Assembly: GCF_022023855.1 (NCBI RefSeq)
Contig: NZ_CP059449.1
Location: forward strand, 310,001-374,000
DNA length: 64,000 nucleotides
DNA from: Azospirillum brasilense
GTDB lineage: Bacteria > Pseudomonadota > Alphaproteobacteria > Azospirillales > Azospirillaceae
Direction: 5' to 3'
Shown here: piece by piece, positions 54,148 through 63,492 of the stretch
Layout of the letters: each line of letters opens with the position of its first letter
Position numbering within the stretch: position 1 is the stretch's first letter
Notes under the pieces: model-generated
Database searches by the model: none
Seen by the model: only the letters and a program-made list of their open reading frames with translations
What the model was told of the DNA's origin: nothing
Program-made: the position numbers and the translations under genes

Positions 54148-55059
54148 TCAATACCCCCCCGCCAGCACCTCCAGACAGGCAGCCGGTGGCTCGGGGATGG
54201 CTTTGGGTGGCCGGGGCACCGGCGCTTCCTTCGGCGGCTCGAACCAACTCAGAAGCTCCTGGCCGCAGCCGTCGCCCGGCGGAATGGGGGCTTGCGGGAC
54301 GCAGGCCGTCGATCCGGCCGGGCAGTTCATCCGCACGTGGAAGTGCGAGTCGTGCCCACCCCACGGGCGCACGGCGTTCAGCCAGGAGCGGTTGCCCTGC
54401 TCGCTCTGGCACAGCGCCAGCTTGATCGCCGGGTTCACAAACACCCGCGCGACCTTCGGGCTCGTCGCCGCCAGTTGCAGAAGGCGGGCCTGACGCGGAC
54501 CGAAGCGCTCCGGCAGAACGCGCTGCGTCTGCCGGTTCACCATGGTCGGGAAGTCCTTCCGCTCCCGCGCGTCACGCGCGAGCGGCGGCTGGTCGAGATC
54601 GAACCACACGTCGACGTCGAGACCGATCTGGTGACTGGCGTGTCCGCTTTCCATGCGGCCGCCATAAAGCTTGGAGATGTCGCCGATGGCCAGCCGCCCG
54701 AGCCGCTCGGCCTGCGCCTGGCGGGCAAGGTCCTGAACGAACGCGATGGTATCGGGGTGGCCGTGATTCCGGTTCCGCGACAGGTTGACCGCCTGATAGC
54801 CGAGGCCCTCGGGAGGCAGCGTCTGCGCGCCGCGAATGCAGCCGTTGGCGTAGCTGCCGATCGGCTGTGCCGAGAGGGACGGCATCGGCGGCTGCAAGGC
54901 CACCGTGCTTAGGTCCATCGGCACGGCGCCGGAAACCGGGGACGACGATCGGGGGGCCGCATCGGCCGCCGTCGCGTCACCGGTGAACCAAACCCCGCAA
55001 AGGATAGTCAGCGCAGCGAAAGACCATCGTCGAACCATGACCGGCCTGAAACCTCTCAT
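54148..55059 (-). CDS. mepA: Penicillin-insensitive murein endopeptidase (MepA/M74 family)
   Basis: A 303-residue exported metallopeptidase with signal peptide (GVWFTGDATAADA). Zinc-site blocks are ASHQIGLDVDVWFD and GGHDSHFHVRMNCP, plus LPPEGLGYQAVNLSRNRNHG. MepA cleaves D-Ala-mDAP cross-links in peptidoglycan. Starts at 55059 and 55038 are both possible. The C-terminus is Pro-rich (PPKEAPVPRPPKAIPEPP), which is unusual. Confidence 0.92.
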   Translation of the reverse strand: MRGFRPVMVRRWSFAALTILCGVWFTGDATAADAAPRSSSPVSGAVPMDLSTVALQPPMPSLSAQPIGSYANGCIRGAQTLPPEGLGYQAVNLSRNRNHGHPDTIAFVQDLARQAQAERLGRLAIGDISKLYGGRMESGHASHQIGLDVDVWFDLDQPPLARDARERKDFPTMVNRQTQRVLPERFGPRQARLLQLAATSPKVARVFVNPAIKLALCQSEQGNRSWLNAVRPWGGHDSHFHVRMNCPAGSTACVPQAPIPPGDGCGQELLSWFEPPKEAPVPRPPKAIPEPPAACLEVLAGGY

Positions 55060-55199
55060 CTTTGAGCCGACCCGACATTAGCATGGGGCTTGTGGTCTGG
55101 GCGTGCATTGCGTGGGAGGTCGGGGTCTCATCACCAAAGCCGCCCGGCGCACACCCGCGAACCGTTGGACGGGGGGTGCGCCGGCAGCGGCGGGTGTCG

Positions 55200-56048
55200 T
55201 CAGAGGCCGTGTTGATCGAGCAGCAGTTGCCCGTCGCGCGCCACGTCGTCGCCATGGTCGAACAGGTTGCGCCAGGACGCGACGCCCGCGGTGATGTCCG
55301 GGTGCGACACGGCGGAGGAGAAGGCTTCGACGCCGATCAGTCCCTGATAGTTGGCCGCCTTCAAGCGGCGCAGCATCGGGGCGAAGTCGATGGACCCCTC
55401 CGTCAGGCGGCCACGATGGTTCTGGTCGATCTCGAAATAGCCGAGATGGGGCATCGCCAGCTCAAGCGCGCCCAGCAGGTCGTTCTCCTCAATGTTCATG
55501 TGGAAGGTATCGAGATGGATGCGGACGTTGTCGGCGCCGATCAGCTTGACCATCCGGACAGCCTGCTCCGCCGTGTTGATCAGGTTGCTCTCGTACCGGT
55601 TGACCACTTCGAGCGCCAGCAGCATCCCGTAGGACGCGGCCCGTTCGGCGACGATCCGCAACCCGTCCGCCGCCGCCTGGAAGTTGGCGTCGCTCGGCAC
55701 CCTCGACGCCTTCCCGAAGGCGCTGTAGAGGATGCCGCCCATGCGATCCGCGCCCATGTCGCGCGCCAGGGCGAGCGCCGCGCAATGCCGCTCGACCCCG
55801 CGGCGGTGCACCTCCGGGTCGGTGCTCGAAATGTCGTTGTCGACCTGAAGCGGCGAGGTCGCCACGGGGCGCACCCCCGCCCGCTCGCAGAGCGCGGCGA
55901 TGGCCGCCGGTTCGATGCTGTCATGGTCGCGGATCGGCACGACGAGCTGGCCATAGCCGAAGGCCGCGGCGCGCTCGGCCGCGTAGGCGCCGTCCTTGGT
56001 GGACCATTTCGGGATCCAGGTGTAGCTGTGGATCGACCGTCTGTTCAT
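55200..56048 (-). CDS. Sugar phosphate isomerase/epimerase (D-tagatose/D-psicose 3-epimerase-like TIM barrel)
   Basis: A 282-residue AP-endonuclease-2-type TIM barrel. Metal ligands are visible as Glu in LALEVVNRYES, Asp in RIHLDTFHMN, His in QNHRGRL, and Glu in IGVEAFS, in the order of D-tagatose 3-epimerases. The start at 56048 has AGGAGGAAACGAG directly upstream. It lies downstream of the GntR gene on the same strand and probably acts in the sugar pathway served by the divergent TRAP system. The exact substrate is unknown. Confidence 0.88.
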   Translation of the reverse strand: MNRRSIHSYTWIPKWSTKDGAYAAERAAAFGYGQLVVPIRDHDSIEPAAIAALCERAGVRPVATSPLQVDNDISSTDPEVHRRGVERHCAALALARDMGADRMGGILYSAFGKASRVPSDANFQAAADGLRIVAERAASYGMLLALEVVNRYESNLINTAEQAVRMVKLIGADNVRIHLDTFHMNIEENDLLGALELAMPHLGYFEIDQNHRGRLTEGSIDFAPMLRRLKAANYQGLIGVEAFSSAVSHPDITAGVASWRNLFDHGDDVARDGQLLLDQHGL

Positions 56049-56222
56049 CTCGTTTCCTCCTGATTGCGCCCGCGTGCGGGGTCGTTGTCTTGCCGACGGT
56101 TCGCAAAGGGCAAGCGGCCCCCTTCCCCGCCGGCGGTCCAACCGGCCTGGGTCTGTGTCCGTCAGCGATGCCCGGATCAACCGTCCGGCGGTGAGGCCCC
56201 TCGGTGGGGTCCCGGACGGGGT

Positions 56223-56918
56223 CTATTCGAAGAGAATGTCGTGACGCTTGAGGATGTCGTCGCGCATCGCCTCGATCATCTTCAAATGGGCCAGCAGGAG
56301 CGACTGGGTTCCCGCGACGTCGTTCGCCATGATCGAGCGCATCAGCTTGACGTGGTCGGCGATCGCATCGTCCTCATGATGGGCCTCCTGAAGCTCAAGG
56401 AAGCGCACCCGTGTCAGATGCGTCCTCACGTCGCTCAGCATCTCCAGCAGCATGGCGTTTCCCAAAACCCCGATGACGGTGTCGTGGAAGGCCACGTCCA
56501 GTTCGGTGAAACCGACATAGTCCTTCTCCCGCACGACCTGTCTCTGCTGCTCGATCAGCGACAGCGCCTTGCTTTGCGCCACGCTGTGATCGGCGGTCTT
56601 GTTCCAGATGCGCGCCACCTCCCCGAATGCCGACACCTCCAGCGCCTCCCGGATGAACTGGGCCTCCTTCACCTTGGCCACGGACAGGTGGGACACCTGC
56701 GCCCCGCGCTGCGGCAGGATGCTCAGCAGCCCTTCGTTCGCCAGCCGGGAAAAGGCCTGACGCACCGGTGTCCGGCTGACGCCGTATTCGTCGGCGACGG
56801 CATTTTCGTAGATCATCGAGCCGGGCTGGAACGACAGCGAAATGATCCTCTTCCGCAGTTCCCTGTAGATCACGCTGTCCAGCGTGTTGCGCTCCAACAC
56901 CAGCCGTTCGTTCTTCAC
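56223..56918 (-). CDS. GntR-family regulator, FCD subgroup
   Basis: A 231-residue regulator. Winged HTH at about 15-75 (YRELRKRIISLSFQPGSMIY, then YGVSRTPVRQAFSRLANEG). The FCD effector domain has likely metal ligands in ELDVAFHDTV and LLLAHLKM. I start it at GTG 56918 (preceded by GGGGGAACACG), which gives normal family length; the ATG frame from 57026 is longer than usual. It is divergent from a TRAP operon, with a 28-bp dyad between. Confidence 0.92.
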   Translation of the reverse strand: MKNERLVLERNTLDSVIYRELRKRIISLSFQPGSMIYENAVADEYGVSRTPVRQAFSRLANEGLLSILPQRGAQVSHLSVAKVKEAQFIREALEVSAFGEVARIWNKTADHSVAQSKALSLIEQQRQVVREKDYVGFTELDVAFHDTVIGVLGNAMLLEMLSDVRTHLTRVRFLELQEAHHEDDAIADHVKLMRSIMANDVAGTQSLLLAHLKMIEAMRDDILKRHDILFE

Positions 56919-57196
56919 CGTGTTCCCCCAGCCGCCGTGCAAGCGGACATCGCCCTTTCCGAGCCCACAATCGCGATTATCGCCGGAGCGGACGAACCCA
57001 CGCAAGGTCGCAGCGCTGCTGAACACAGTCCGGAACGCGGGTGGAACCGGACCGATGACTGATACAGCCGGGCGAACACTTTGACATTACTGGTTGCACC
57101 TCCCATCCGCTACGCCGCCCTTGCCCGGCGGAATCCCACCCGTCCGCGCGTTCGATTGGACACCAATCAAAACGCCTTATGGATGATCCGTAGCAC

Positions 57197-57224
57197 CTTG
57201 CATCCTTGGATACAAGTGTGCAAG
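57197..57224. promoter_or_regulatory. 28-bp dyad operator candidate in the GntR/TRAP spacer
   Basis: Left arm CTTGCATCCTTG and right arm CAAGTGTGCAAG match 10 of 12 when inverted, around GATA. It lies about 170 bp before dctP and 280 bp before the GntR gene. Long dyads with CTTG/CAAG ends suit an FCD-type GntR repressor. The rest of the spacer (56919-57390) shows no gene. Confidence 0.55.
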
Positions 57225-57390
57225 ATAACCGAACGTTGCACTGGCCGAGCCGTTCGCCGTCCATGCATGGCCTCTCCGTTTCCCGTGGGCGGTCAGTAAA
57301 CGAACGAAACAAGGGCAGTTCGAGGCTCCACGTTCAAAGCAACGAGCGCTCTTTTTATCCGAACTCATAAGAAATTCTAGGGAGTAGGAA

Positions 57391-58389
57391 GTGACCAACA
57401 TGTCCAAGCGCCTTGGCGCTCTTCTCGGAGCCACCGCACTGACGCTGATCGCGGGCATGGGATTGGCCCAGGCCCAGACGCAGAAGCACATCCTGCGCAT
57501 GAACCATGTCCACAGCCCGGTCGAAGCCTATCATTCGGCGTTCCAGGAATGGGCCAAGCGCGTCGAGGAGCGGACCAACGGCGGCCTGAAGATCGAGGTC
57601 TTCCACAGCGCCCAGCTCGGCAACGAAGAGGACATCATCGAGCAGATCCGCCAGGGCGCCAACATCGGCCAGAACACCGACGCGGCGCGCCTCGGCAACT
57701 ACGTCCGCGAGATCGCGGTCCTGAACGGCCCGTACTTCGTCGAGACGCTCGACGAGGCCTTTGCGCTGTCGAAGCTCGACATCGTCAAGAAGTGGAAGAC
57801 GGAGCTGGCGGACAAGCACGGCCTCCAGGTCGTCTGCTTCGACTTCGTGCAGGGCAAGCGCCATGTCTTCGCCAACAAGCCGGTGCGCAATCCGGGCGAC
57901 TTGTCCGGGCTGCGAATCCGCACCCCGCCCGCCCCGATCTGGCAGGAATCGGTGCGCGCCATCGGCGCGGCCCCGACGGCGATGAGCTTCGGCGACATCT
58001 ACCCCGGCCTTCAGCAGCGGGCCGTCGACGGTGCGGAACTGACCTACGCCAACATCCGTCCGGGCAATCTCCAGGAGGTCGTCCGGAACGTCAGCGAGAC
58101 CGGTCACATCCTGCTGATCAACTTCGAGGTCGTAAGCGCCGCCTGGTTCAAGAAGCTGCCCGCCGACTACCAGACCGCGCTGGTCGAGGAATGCAGCGCC
58201 GCCGGCCAGAAGGTGTCGAAGGTGCTCGCCGACGCCGCCGAAGGTGAGAAGGCCGCGCTGGTCAAGGGCGGCATGAAGGTGACCGACAACGTCGATCTGG
58301 AGGCCTTCCGCAAGGCCGGTGACGCCGCGTACCAGAAGCTCGGCCTCACCGAGGTGCGTGCGGCCGTCTACAAGGAACTTGGGCGCTAA
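57391..58389 (+). CDS. dctP: TRAP transporter solute-binding protein (DctP family)
   Basis: A 332-residue periplasmic protein with a Sec signal (LIAGMGLAQAQTQ). Family blocks are visible: GGLKIEVFHSAQLGNEEDII and GLRIRTPPAPIWQES, whose Arg usually binds the carboxylate, then IYPGLQQRAVDGAE. It binds an organic or sugar acid for uptake. Start GTG 57391 or ATG 57400; GGAG lies 6-10 nt before the GTG. It is first in a TRAP-SDR-dehydrogenase operon. Confidence 0.94.
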   Translation: MTNMSKRLGALLGATALTLIAGMGLAQAQTQKHILRMNHVHSPVEAYHSAFQEWAKRVEERTNGGLKIEVFHSAQLGNEEDIIEQIRQGANIGQNTDAARLGNYVREIAVLNGPYFVETLDEAFALSKLDIVKKWKTELADKHGLQVVCFDFVQGKRHVFANKPVRNPGDLSGLRIRTPPAPIWQESVRAIGAAPTAMSFGDIYPGLQQRAVDGAELTYANIRPGNLQEVVRNVSETGHILLINFEVVSAAWFKKLPADYQTALVEECSAAGQKVSKVLADAAEGEKAALVKGGMKVTDNVDLEAFRKAGDAAYQKLGLTEVRAAVYKELGR

Positions 58390-58417
58390 GTCATCCGAAG
58401 CCGGCGAGGCCTGTCTT

Positions 58418-58921
58418 ATGAAGACTCTCTACGACTATGTCCTGAAGCTGGAGGCGATCCTCGCCGGCTTGTTCCTGATGCTGATGGTGGGGTTGCTTCT
58501 GCTGGGCGGCGTGGCGCGGATGATGCAGCACCCGCTCAACTGGACCATCGATCTGGCGACCTGCTTCTTCGCCTGGGCGGTGTTCCTGTGCGCCGACATC
58601 GCCTGGCGCAAGGACATGCTGATGTCCCTCGATCTGGTGACCGCGAAGCTGTCCGAGCGGTACCAGCGGACCCTGCTGTTCGTGAACTACGCGGCGATCG
58701 CGCTGTTCCTCTGCTACGCCGTCTACGGCGGCATCCTGCTCGCCTGGACCAGCCGGTCCCGGACCTTCAACGGCATTCCCGGCGTCAGCTATTCCTGGGT
58801 CACCTCCAGCATCGCCGTCGGGGCGGCCCTCATGCTCATCACCACGATTCTCAAGATACGGGCCCTGATGCGGTCCGACGGCGTTCCGTGCGCCGCTGCC
58901 GCCAGCGGGGAGACCGCCTGA
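58418..58921 (+). CDS. dctQ: TRAP transporter small permease (DctQ family)
   Basis: A 167-residue membrane protein with four hydrophobic segments, starting ILAGLFLMLMVGLLLLGG. DctQ proteins form the small membrane subunit of TRAP transporters. It sits 28 nt after dctP and 2 nt before dctM, which fixes its identity. Confidence 0.92.
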   Translation: MKTLYDYVLKLEAILAGLFLMLMVGLLLLGGVARMMQHPLNWTIDLATCFFAWAVFLCADIAWRKDMLMSLDLVTAKLSERYQRTLLFVNYAAIALFLCYAVYGGILLAWTSRSRTFNGIPGVSYSWVTSSIAVGAALMLITTILKIRALMRSDGVPCAAAASGETA

Positions 58922-58923
58922 CC

Positions 58924-60204
58924 ATGCTGCTCGTCGTTCTGGCCTTCGCGGTCTTCCTTCTCATCGGCATGCCGGTCGCCTTCGCGATCGGCATCTCGGG
59001 GGTGCTGTTCTTCCTGCAGCACCCGGAGCTGCCCTTCACCATCCCGCTCCAGGTGACGGTGTCCCAGACCCAGAATTTCGCCCTGCTCGCCGTTCCCCTG
59101 TTCATCATGGCGGGCAACTACATGAACCGGTCGGGCATCACCGAAAGCCTGCTGAATCTGGCGTCGGTGGCCACCGGACACTTCAAGGGCGGCCTCGCCC
59201 AGATTTCGATCGTCCTGTCGGCGCTGATGGGCGGCGTGTCGGGATCGGCCATCGCGGACGCGGCGATGCAGTCGCGCATCCTCGGCGAGGAGATGACGAA
59301 AAGGGGCATGTCGCGCGGCTTCACCGCCGGCGTGATCTCCTTCACCTCGCTTCTCACCCCGCTGATCCCGCCGGGCATCGGCATGATCCTGTACGGGACC
59401 ATCGGCCAGGTGTCGATCGGGCGGATGTTCGCGGCGGGCTTCGCCCCGGCGCTTCTGCTCGGCATCGCCATGAGCATCGCCGTCTGGTACACCTCCAACA
59501 AGCGCGGATACCCTCCCGAGCGGGCGAAACGGGCGTCCCTGTCGGAGGTCGGCAGCGCCGTGAGGGGCGGTGTCTGGGCTCTGCTGTTCCCGGTCATCCT
59601 GCTCGTCGGATTGCGCATGGGCATCTTCACGCCCTCGGAGATCGGCGCCTTCGCGGTGCTGTACGCGCTGTTCATCGGCTTCGCCATCTACCGCCGGCTC
59701 AAGGCGAAGAGTTTCGTCGAGGCGCTGGAGGTCAGTCTCGCCGACGTCGGCTCCGCGATGTTCCTGATCAGCCTGTCGGCGATCTTCAGCTACGGCATCG
59801 TCTTCGAGCGCATCCCGGAAGTCATCGCCTCGTCCCTGACCAGCCTCACCGACAACGTCCAACTGGTGATGGTGCTGATCGTCCTCCTGGTCCTGGTGGC
59901 GGGCCTGTTCATCGACGCGACGGTGATCATCATCATGATGACCCCGATCTTCCTGCCCGCGGTGCGGGCGATGGGCGGCGATCCGGTGCATTTCGGCATC
60001 GTCTTCATCGTTGCGGCGACCATCGGCAACTTCACGCCTCCGGTCGGGGCGGCAATGTTCACCGTCTGCTCGATCCTGAGGGTGTCGGTGGGCGCCTATG
60101 TGCGGGAGTCCCTGCCCCTGATGATCGCCATCGGGCTGACGACCCTGCTTCTGATCTTCGTGCCCGAGGTCATCCTCCTGATCCCGAACCTGCTCTTCGG
60201 ATGA
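58924..60204 (+). CDS. dctM: TRAP transporter large permease (DctM family)
   Basis: A 426-residue permease with about 12 hydrophobic segments. GGVSGSAIADAAMQ and LIPPGIGMILYG are DctM signatures, as is FIDATVIIIMMTPIFLPAV. It drives Na+-coupled uptake with DctP and DctQ. It starts 2 nt after the dctQ stop. Confidence 0.96.
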   Translation: MLLVVLAFAVFLLIGMPVAFAIGISGVLFFLQHPELPFTIPLQVTVSQTQNFALLAVPLFIMAGNYMNRSGITESLLNLASVATGHFKGGLAQISIVLSALMGGVSGSAIADAAMQSRILGEEMTKRGMSRGFTAGVISFTSLLTPLIPPGIGMILYGTIGQVSIGRMFAAGFAPALLLGIAMSIAVWYTSNKRGYPPERAKRASLSEVGSAVRGGVWALLFPVILLVGLRMGIFTPSEIGAFAVLYALFIGFAIYRRLKAKSFVEALEVSLADVGSAMFLISLSAIFSYGIVFERIPEVIASSLTSLTDNVQLVMVLIVLLVLVAGLFIDATVIIIMMTPIFLPAVRAMGGDPVHFGIVFIVAATIGNFTPPVGAAMFTVCSILRVSVGAYVRESLPLMIAIGLTTLLLIFVPEVILLIPNLLFG

Positions 60205-60319
60205 TGGCGGCACGCCGGGAGGGCGGCGGAGACGACGCGCTCCCGGCCCCTGGGCACATCGAATCCCTGCGTCCAACCCGGCGCCCGCTGCGGCGCCGAC
60301 TGGTGGAGTTCCAAACACG

Positions 60320-61063
60320 ATGACCGGCAGACTAGACGGAAAACGGGCGCTGGTGACCGGCGCGGGACAGGGCATGGGACGGGCCATCGCGCTCGCCTTC
60401 ACCCGGGAGGGGGCCAGCGTCGTCGCGGCCAGCCGCACGCTGGCCAAGATGGAGGATCTGCCCCGCATCGATTCCAAAATCACCCCGGTCGCTCTCAACG
60501 TGACCGATCCAGCGGCGGTGCGGCGCGTCGTCACCGAGGCCGGGCCGCTCGACATCCTCGTCAACAACGCTGGCTGGGTGCACAACGGCACCATCCTGGA
60601 CTGCAGCGACGAGGATTGGGCGCGCAGCCTGGACCAGAACGTCACCTCGATGTTCCACACCATCCGGGCGGCGCTTCCCGGCATGATCGAACGGCGCCGG
60701 GGCTCCATCGTGAACGTCGCCTCGGTGGCGTCGAGCCTGACCGGCGTCGCCAACCGCACCGCCTACGGGACCAGCAAGGCGGCGGTGATCGGCCTGACCA
60801 AGGCCGTGGCCCGCGACTTCATCGGCGCCGGCGTCCGCTGCAACGCGCTGTGCCCCGGCACCACCCACTCGCCGTCGCTGGAGGAACGCATCCAGTCGAG
60901 CGCCGACCCGGAGGGCATGCGGGCGCAGTTCATCGCGCGCCAGCCGATGGGCCGCCTGGGCACCGTCGAGGAGATGGCCGCCGCCGCGGTGTATCTGGCC
61001 AGTGACGAGTCCGGCTTCATGACGGGCAGCCTGCTCGTCGCCGACGGGGGGCAGACGCTGTGA
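60320..61063 (+). CDS. SDR similar to 2-keto-3-deoxy-L-fuconate dehydrogenase
   Basis: A 247-residue SDR: TGAGQGMGRAIALAF, NNAGWVHNGTILDCSDEDW, NVASVASSLTGVANR, YGTSKAAVIGLTK, and CPGTTHSPSLEERI. This resembles the DHRS6/2-keto-3-deoxy-L-fuconate dehydrogenase subgroup. Its stop overlaps the next start by 4 nt (GTGA), so the two enzymes are made together. Substrate assignment is by similarity of motifs only. Confidence 0.88.
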   Translation: MTGRLDGKRALVTGAGQGMGRAIALAFTREGASVVAASRTLAKMEDLPRIDSKITPVALNVTDPAAVRRVVTEAGPLDILVNNAGWVHNGTILDCSDEDWARSLDQNVTSMFHTIRAALPGMIERRRGSIVNVASVASSLTGVANRTAYGTSKAAVIGLTKAVARDFIGAGVRCNALCPGTTHSPSLEERIQSSADPEGMRAQFIARQPMGRLGTVEEMAAAAVYLASDESGFMTGSLLVADGGQTL

Positions 61064-62145
61064 CCGGACCGGCTCACCCGACCGCCCGCTATGGCGCGGA
61101 TGCCCTGGACTCCTTCTGCCGCGCGGTGTTCCTGGCCGCGGGAGCGGACGAGGCGACGGCGGACGCGGCCACCCGCGCGATGATGCACGGCTCCCGGCTG
61201 GGGGTCGACAGCCACGGTGTGCGGCTGCTCGGGCACTATGTGGCCACCATGACCCAGGGACGGGTGAACCCGCGCCCCGCCCCGCGCATCCTGTCGGAAT
61301 TCGGCGCCGTCGCCACGCTGGACGCCGGCAACGCCCACGGCGCGCTTGGTGCCTACCGCGCGCAGGAGAAGGCGGTCGAGCTGGCCGGCCGGTTCGGCAT
61401 CGGGGCGGTCGCCATACGCAACAACTCCCATTTCGGTCCGGCCGGCGCCTTCGCGCTCGCCGCGGCGGAAGCGGGCTGCATCGGCATGGCCGTCTGCAAC
61501 TCCGACAGCTTCATGCGGCTGCACGACGGCGCCGAACGCTTCCACGGCACCAACCCGATCGCCATCGCCGTTCCGGTGAAGGACGGCGATCCGTGGCTGT
61601 TCGACATGGCCACCAGCGCCATCCCCTACAACCGCGTCCAGCTCTACCGCAGCCTCGGGCTCGCGCTTCCCGAAGCCACCGCGTCGGACCCCGAGGGGCG
61701 CAACACCACCGACCCCGAACGGGCCGAGATGCTGGCGCCGCTGGGCGGCGAGTTCGGCTTCAAGGGGGCCGGGTTGGCGGGATTCGTGGAAATCCTGAGC
61801 GCCGTCCTGACCGGCATGAGGCTGAGCTTCGAGATCCTGCCGATGCCCGGACCGGACCTGAGCACGCCGCGCGGCATGGGCGCCTTCGTGATGGCGATCC
61901 GTCCGGAGGCCTTCCTGCCGCAGGAGAGCTTCCAGGACAACATGGCGCGCTATCTGGCCGCCCTGCGCGGGTCCCAGGCCGTACCGGGCCGAATGGTCAT
62001 GGCGCCCGGCGACCGCGAATGGGCCGAGGCGGAGCGTCGCAGGACGCTTGGCATTCCCATCGACCAGACGACCGTCGATAGCTTCAACCAACTCGCCCAT
62101 GCCTATGGCATTCCCGCTCCGGCCCCGGCGGCCTCACCCGCATAA
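61060..62145 (+). CDS. Ldh2-family NAD(P)-dependent oxidoreductase (malate/L-lactate/ureidoglycolate dehydrogenase-like)
   Basis: A 361-residue enzyme of the Ldh_2 family, not related to classical lactate dehydrogenase. Typical blocks are SRLGVDSHGVRLLGHYV (active-site His), GIGAVAIRNNSHFGPAG and DPWLFDMATSAIPYNRVQLY. GTG 61060 is the start and overlaps the upstream stop. Likely the second oxidation step of the sugar-acid pathway in this operon. The exact substrate is unknown. Confidence 0.92.
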   Translation: MTGPAHPTARYGADALDSFCRAVFLAAGADEATADAATRAMMHGSRLGVDSHGVRLLGHYVATMTQGRVNPRPAPRILSEFGAVATLDAGNAHGALGAYRAQEKAVELAGRFGIGAVAIRNNSHFGPAGAFALAAAEAGCIGMAVCNSDSFMRLHDGAERFHGTNPIAIAVPVKDGDPWLFDMATSAIPYNRVQLYRSLGLALPEATASDPEGRNTTDPERAEMLAPLGGEFGFKGAGLAGFVEILSAVLTGMRLSFEILPMPGPDLSTPRGMGAFVMAIRPEAFLPQESFQDNMARYLAALRGSQAVPGRMVMAPGDREWAEAERRRTLGIPIDQTTVDSFNQLAHAYGIPAPAPAASPA

Positions 62146-62237
62146 GGCCGGGTGGAATGGAGAAGGTGGCGCCGGAGGCGATCCGGGGCTGACGGTGTCG
62201 TGGTTGGTCGCCGGGCACAGCGTCCACCGGACCCCGA

Positions 62238-63365
62238 TCAAGGCACGGAGGAAGCGTCGCCCGGCTCGTTTCCTCCGCTCCATTCCCGAATGAGGCCATA
62301 CGCCACGGCGAGCAGCGTCGGGCCGAGAAAGATGCCGATCAGGCCGAAAGCGATGAGACCGCCGACGATGCCCAGGAAAATGATGATGAAGGGAAGATCG
62401 CTGCTTCGACCGATCAGGATCGGGCGCAGGATGTTGTCGAGGCTGCCGACCAGCAGGCCGACCCAGGCCACCAGGAAGATCGCCATGCCGGTGCTGCCCT
62501 GGCTGGCCAGCCAGATCGCGGCGGGCAACCAGATCAGCGCCGGCCCCATCGGCACCAGCGTCAGGAAGAAGGTGACGAAGCCGAGGAGCAGGGCGCCGGG
62601 GAGCCCCACGATCCAATAGCCCACGGTGGCGGCGATGGCCTGAACCAGCGCGGTGCCGAGCACGCCATGGACAACCCCGTTGATCGTCTCGGCGGCGACG
62701 TCGAGGGATTGCCGCGCGCGGTCGCCGGCGATCCGCCCCACGATGCTGCGCAGCCGGCGCACGGCGGTGCGACCGTCCCGATAGAGGAAGAAGGCGATCA
62801 GAACGCTCAGCGCGATCAGTGACGTCCCTGAGAGAAGATGCCCGCCGCTCGCCAGCACCCCGTCGCGGATCTGGCCGAGATAGGGTTGGAGCGTCGTGCG
62901 CAGATTGGACTCGCCGCTCGCCAGCACACTCCAGGCCTCCCGCAGCTGGTCCCCGAAGATCGGAATGCCGACCAGCCAGTCCGGCAAGGGTGGAACCCCC
63001 CGGTCCATGGCCGCGTGAAGCGTCTCGAAGACCTGGAAAACACTCTCCGACAGCTTCATTCCAAGCGCGACGAGAGGCACGACGAGAACCGCCATGATCG
63101 TCAGCGTCATGATCGCCGCCGCCAGCGTCGTGCGGCCGCCGAGCGCGCGCTCGATGCGCCGATGCAGCGGCCAGGTGCTGAAGGACAGGATGACGGCCCA
63201 CAGGATCGCCGCGATGAAGGGGCGCAACACGACGAAGCAGCCGATCAGCAGGACCAGCATCATGGACAGGACGAGCGCCTTGCGGACGTAGCTCATCTCG
63301 TGCCGCTCCGGGACCTCCGAGGCGTCGGCGTGCGGCATGAACCGGTCGTGAATGAAGTCCGCCAT
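62238..63365 (-). CDS. AI-2E family transporter (PerM/YdiK-like permease)
   Basis: A 375-residue inner-membrane protein with about eight hydrophobic segments, starting VLSMMLVLLIGCFVVLRPFI. PLGPALIWLPAAIW-like sequence (MGPALIWLPAAIWLAS) and GVIAFGLIGIFLGPTLLAV-like sequence near the end are typical. Some members export autoinducer-2; others are Na+/H+ antiporters. GGGACAG precedes ATG 63365. Confidence 0.93.
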   Translation of the reverse strand: MADFIHDRFMPHADASEVPERHEMSYVRKALVLSMMLVLLIGCFVVLRPFIAAILWAVILSFSTWPLHRRIERALGGRTTLAAAIMTLTIMAVLVVPLVALGMKLSESVFQVFETLHAAMDRGVPPLPDWLVGIPIFGDQLREAWSVLASGESNLRTTLQPYLGQIRDGVLASGGHLLSGTSLIALSVLIAFFLYRDGRTAVRRLRSIVGRIAGDRARQSLDVAAETINGVVHGVLGTALVQAIAATVGYWIVGLPGALLLGFVTFFLTLVPMGPALIWLPAAIWLASQGSTGMAIFLVAWVGLLVGSLDNILRPILIGRSSDLPFIIIFLGIVGGLIAFGLIGIFLGPTLLAVAYGLIREWSGGNEPGDASSVP

Positions 63366-63492
63366 GGCTTCTGTCCCTTTCAGCGCGCAATGGTCCGAGC
63401 AACGCCAGTCTTGCGGAAATTCATCGGGTGGGAATTCGACTGCCGCACACGCATGATATCGAGCCGGACATGGCGGCAGGATCGGCGGGTGG

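Noticed and set aside
51611-54412. 933-codon minus-strand frame over the hybrid kinase
   Set aside because: Shadow of the kinase; no recognisable domain.
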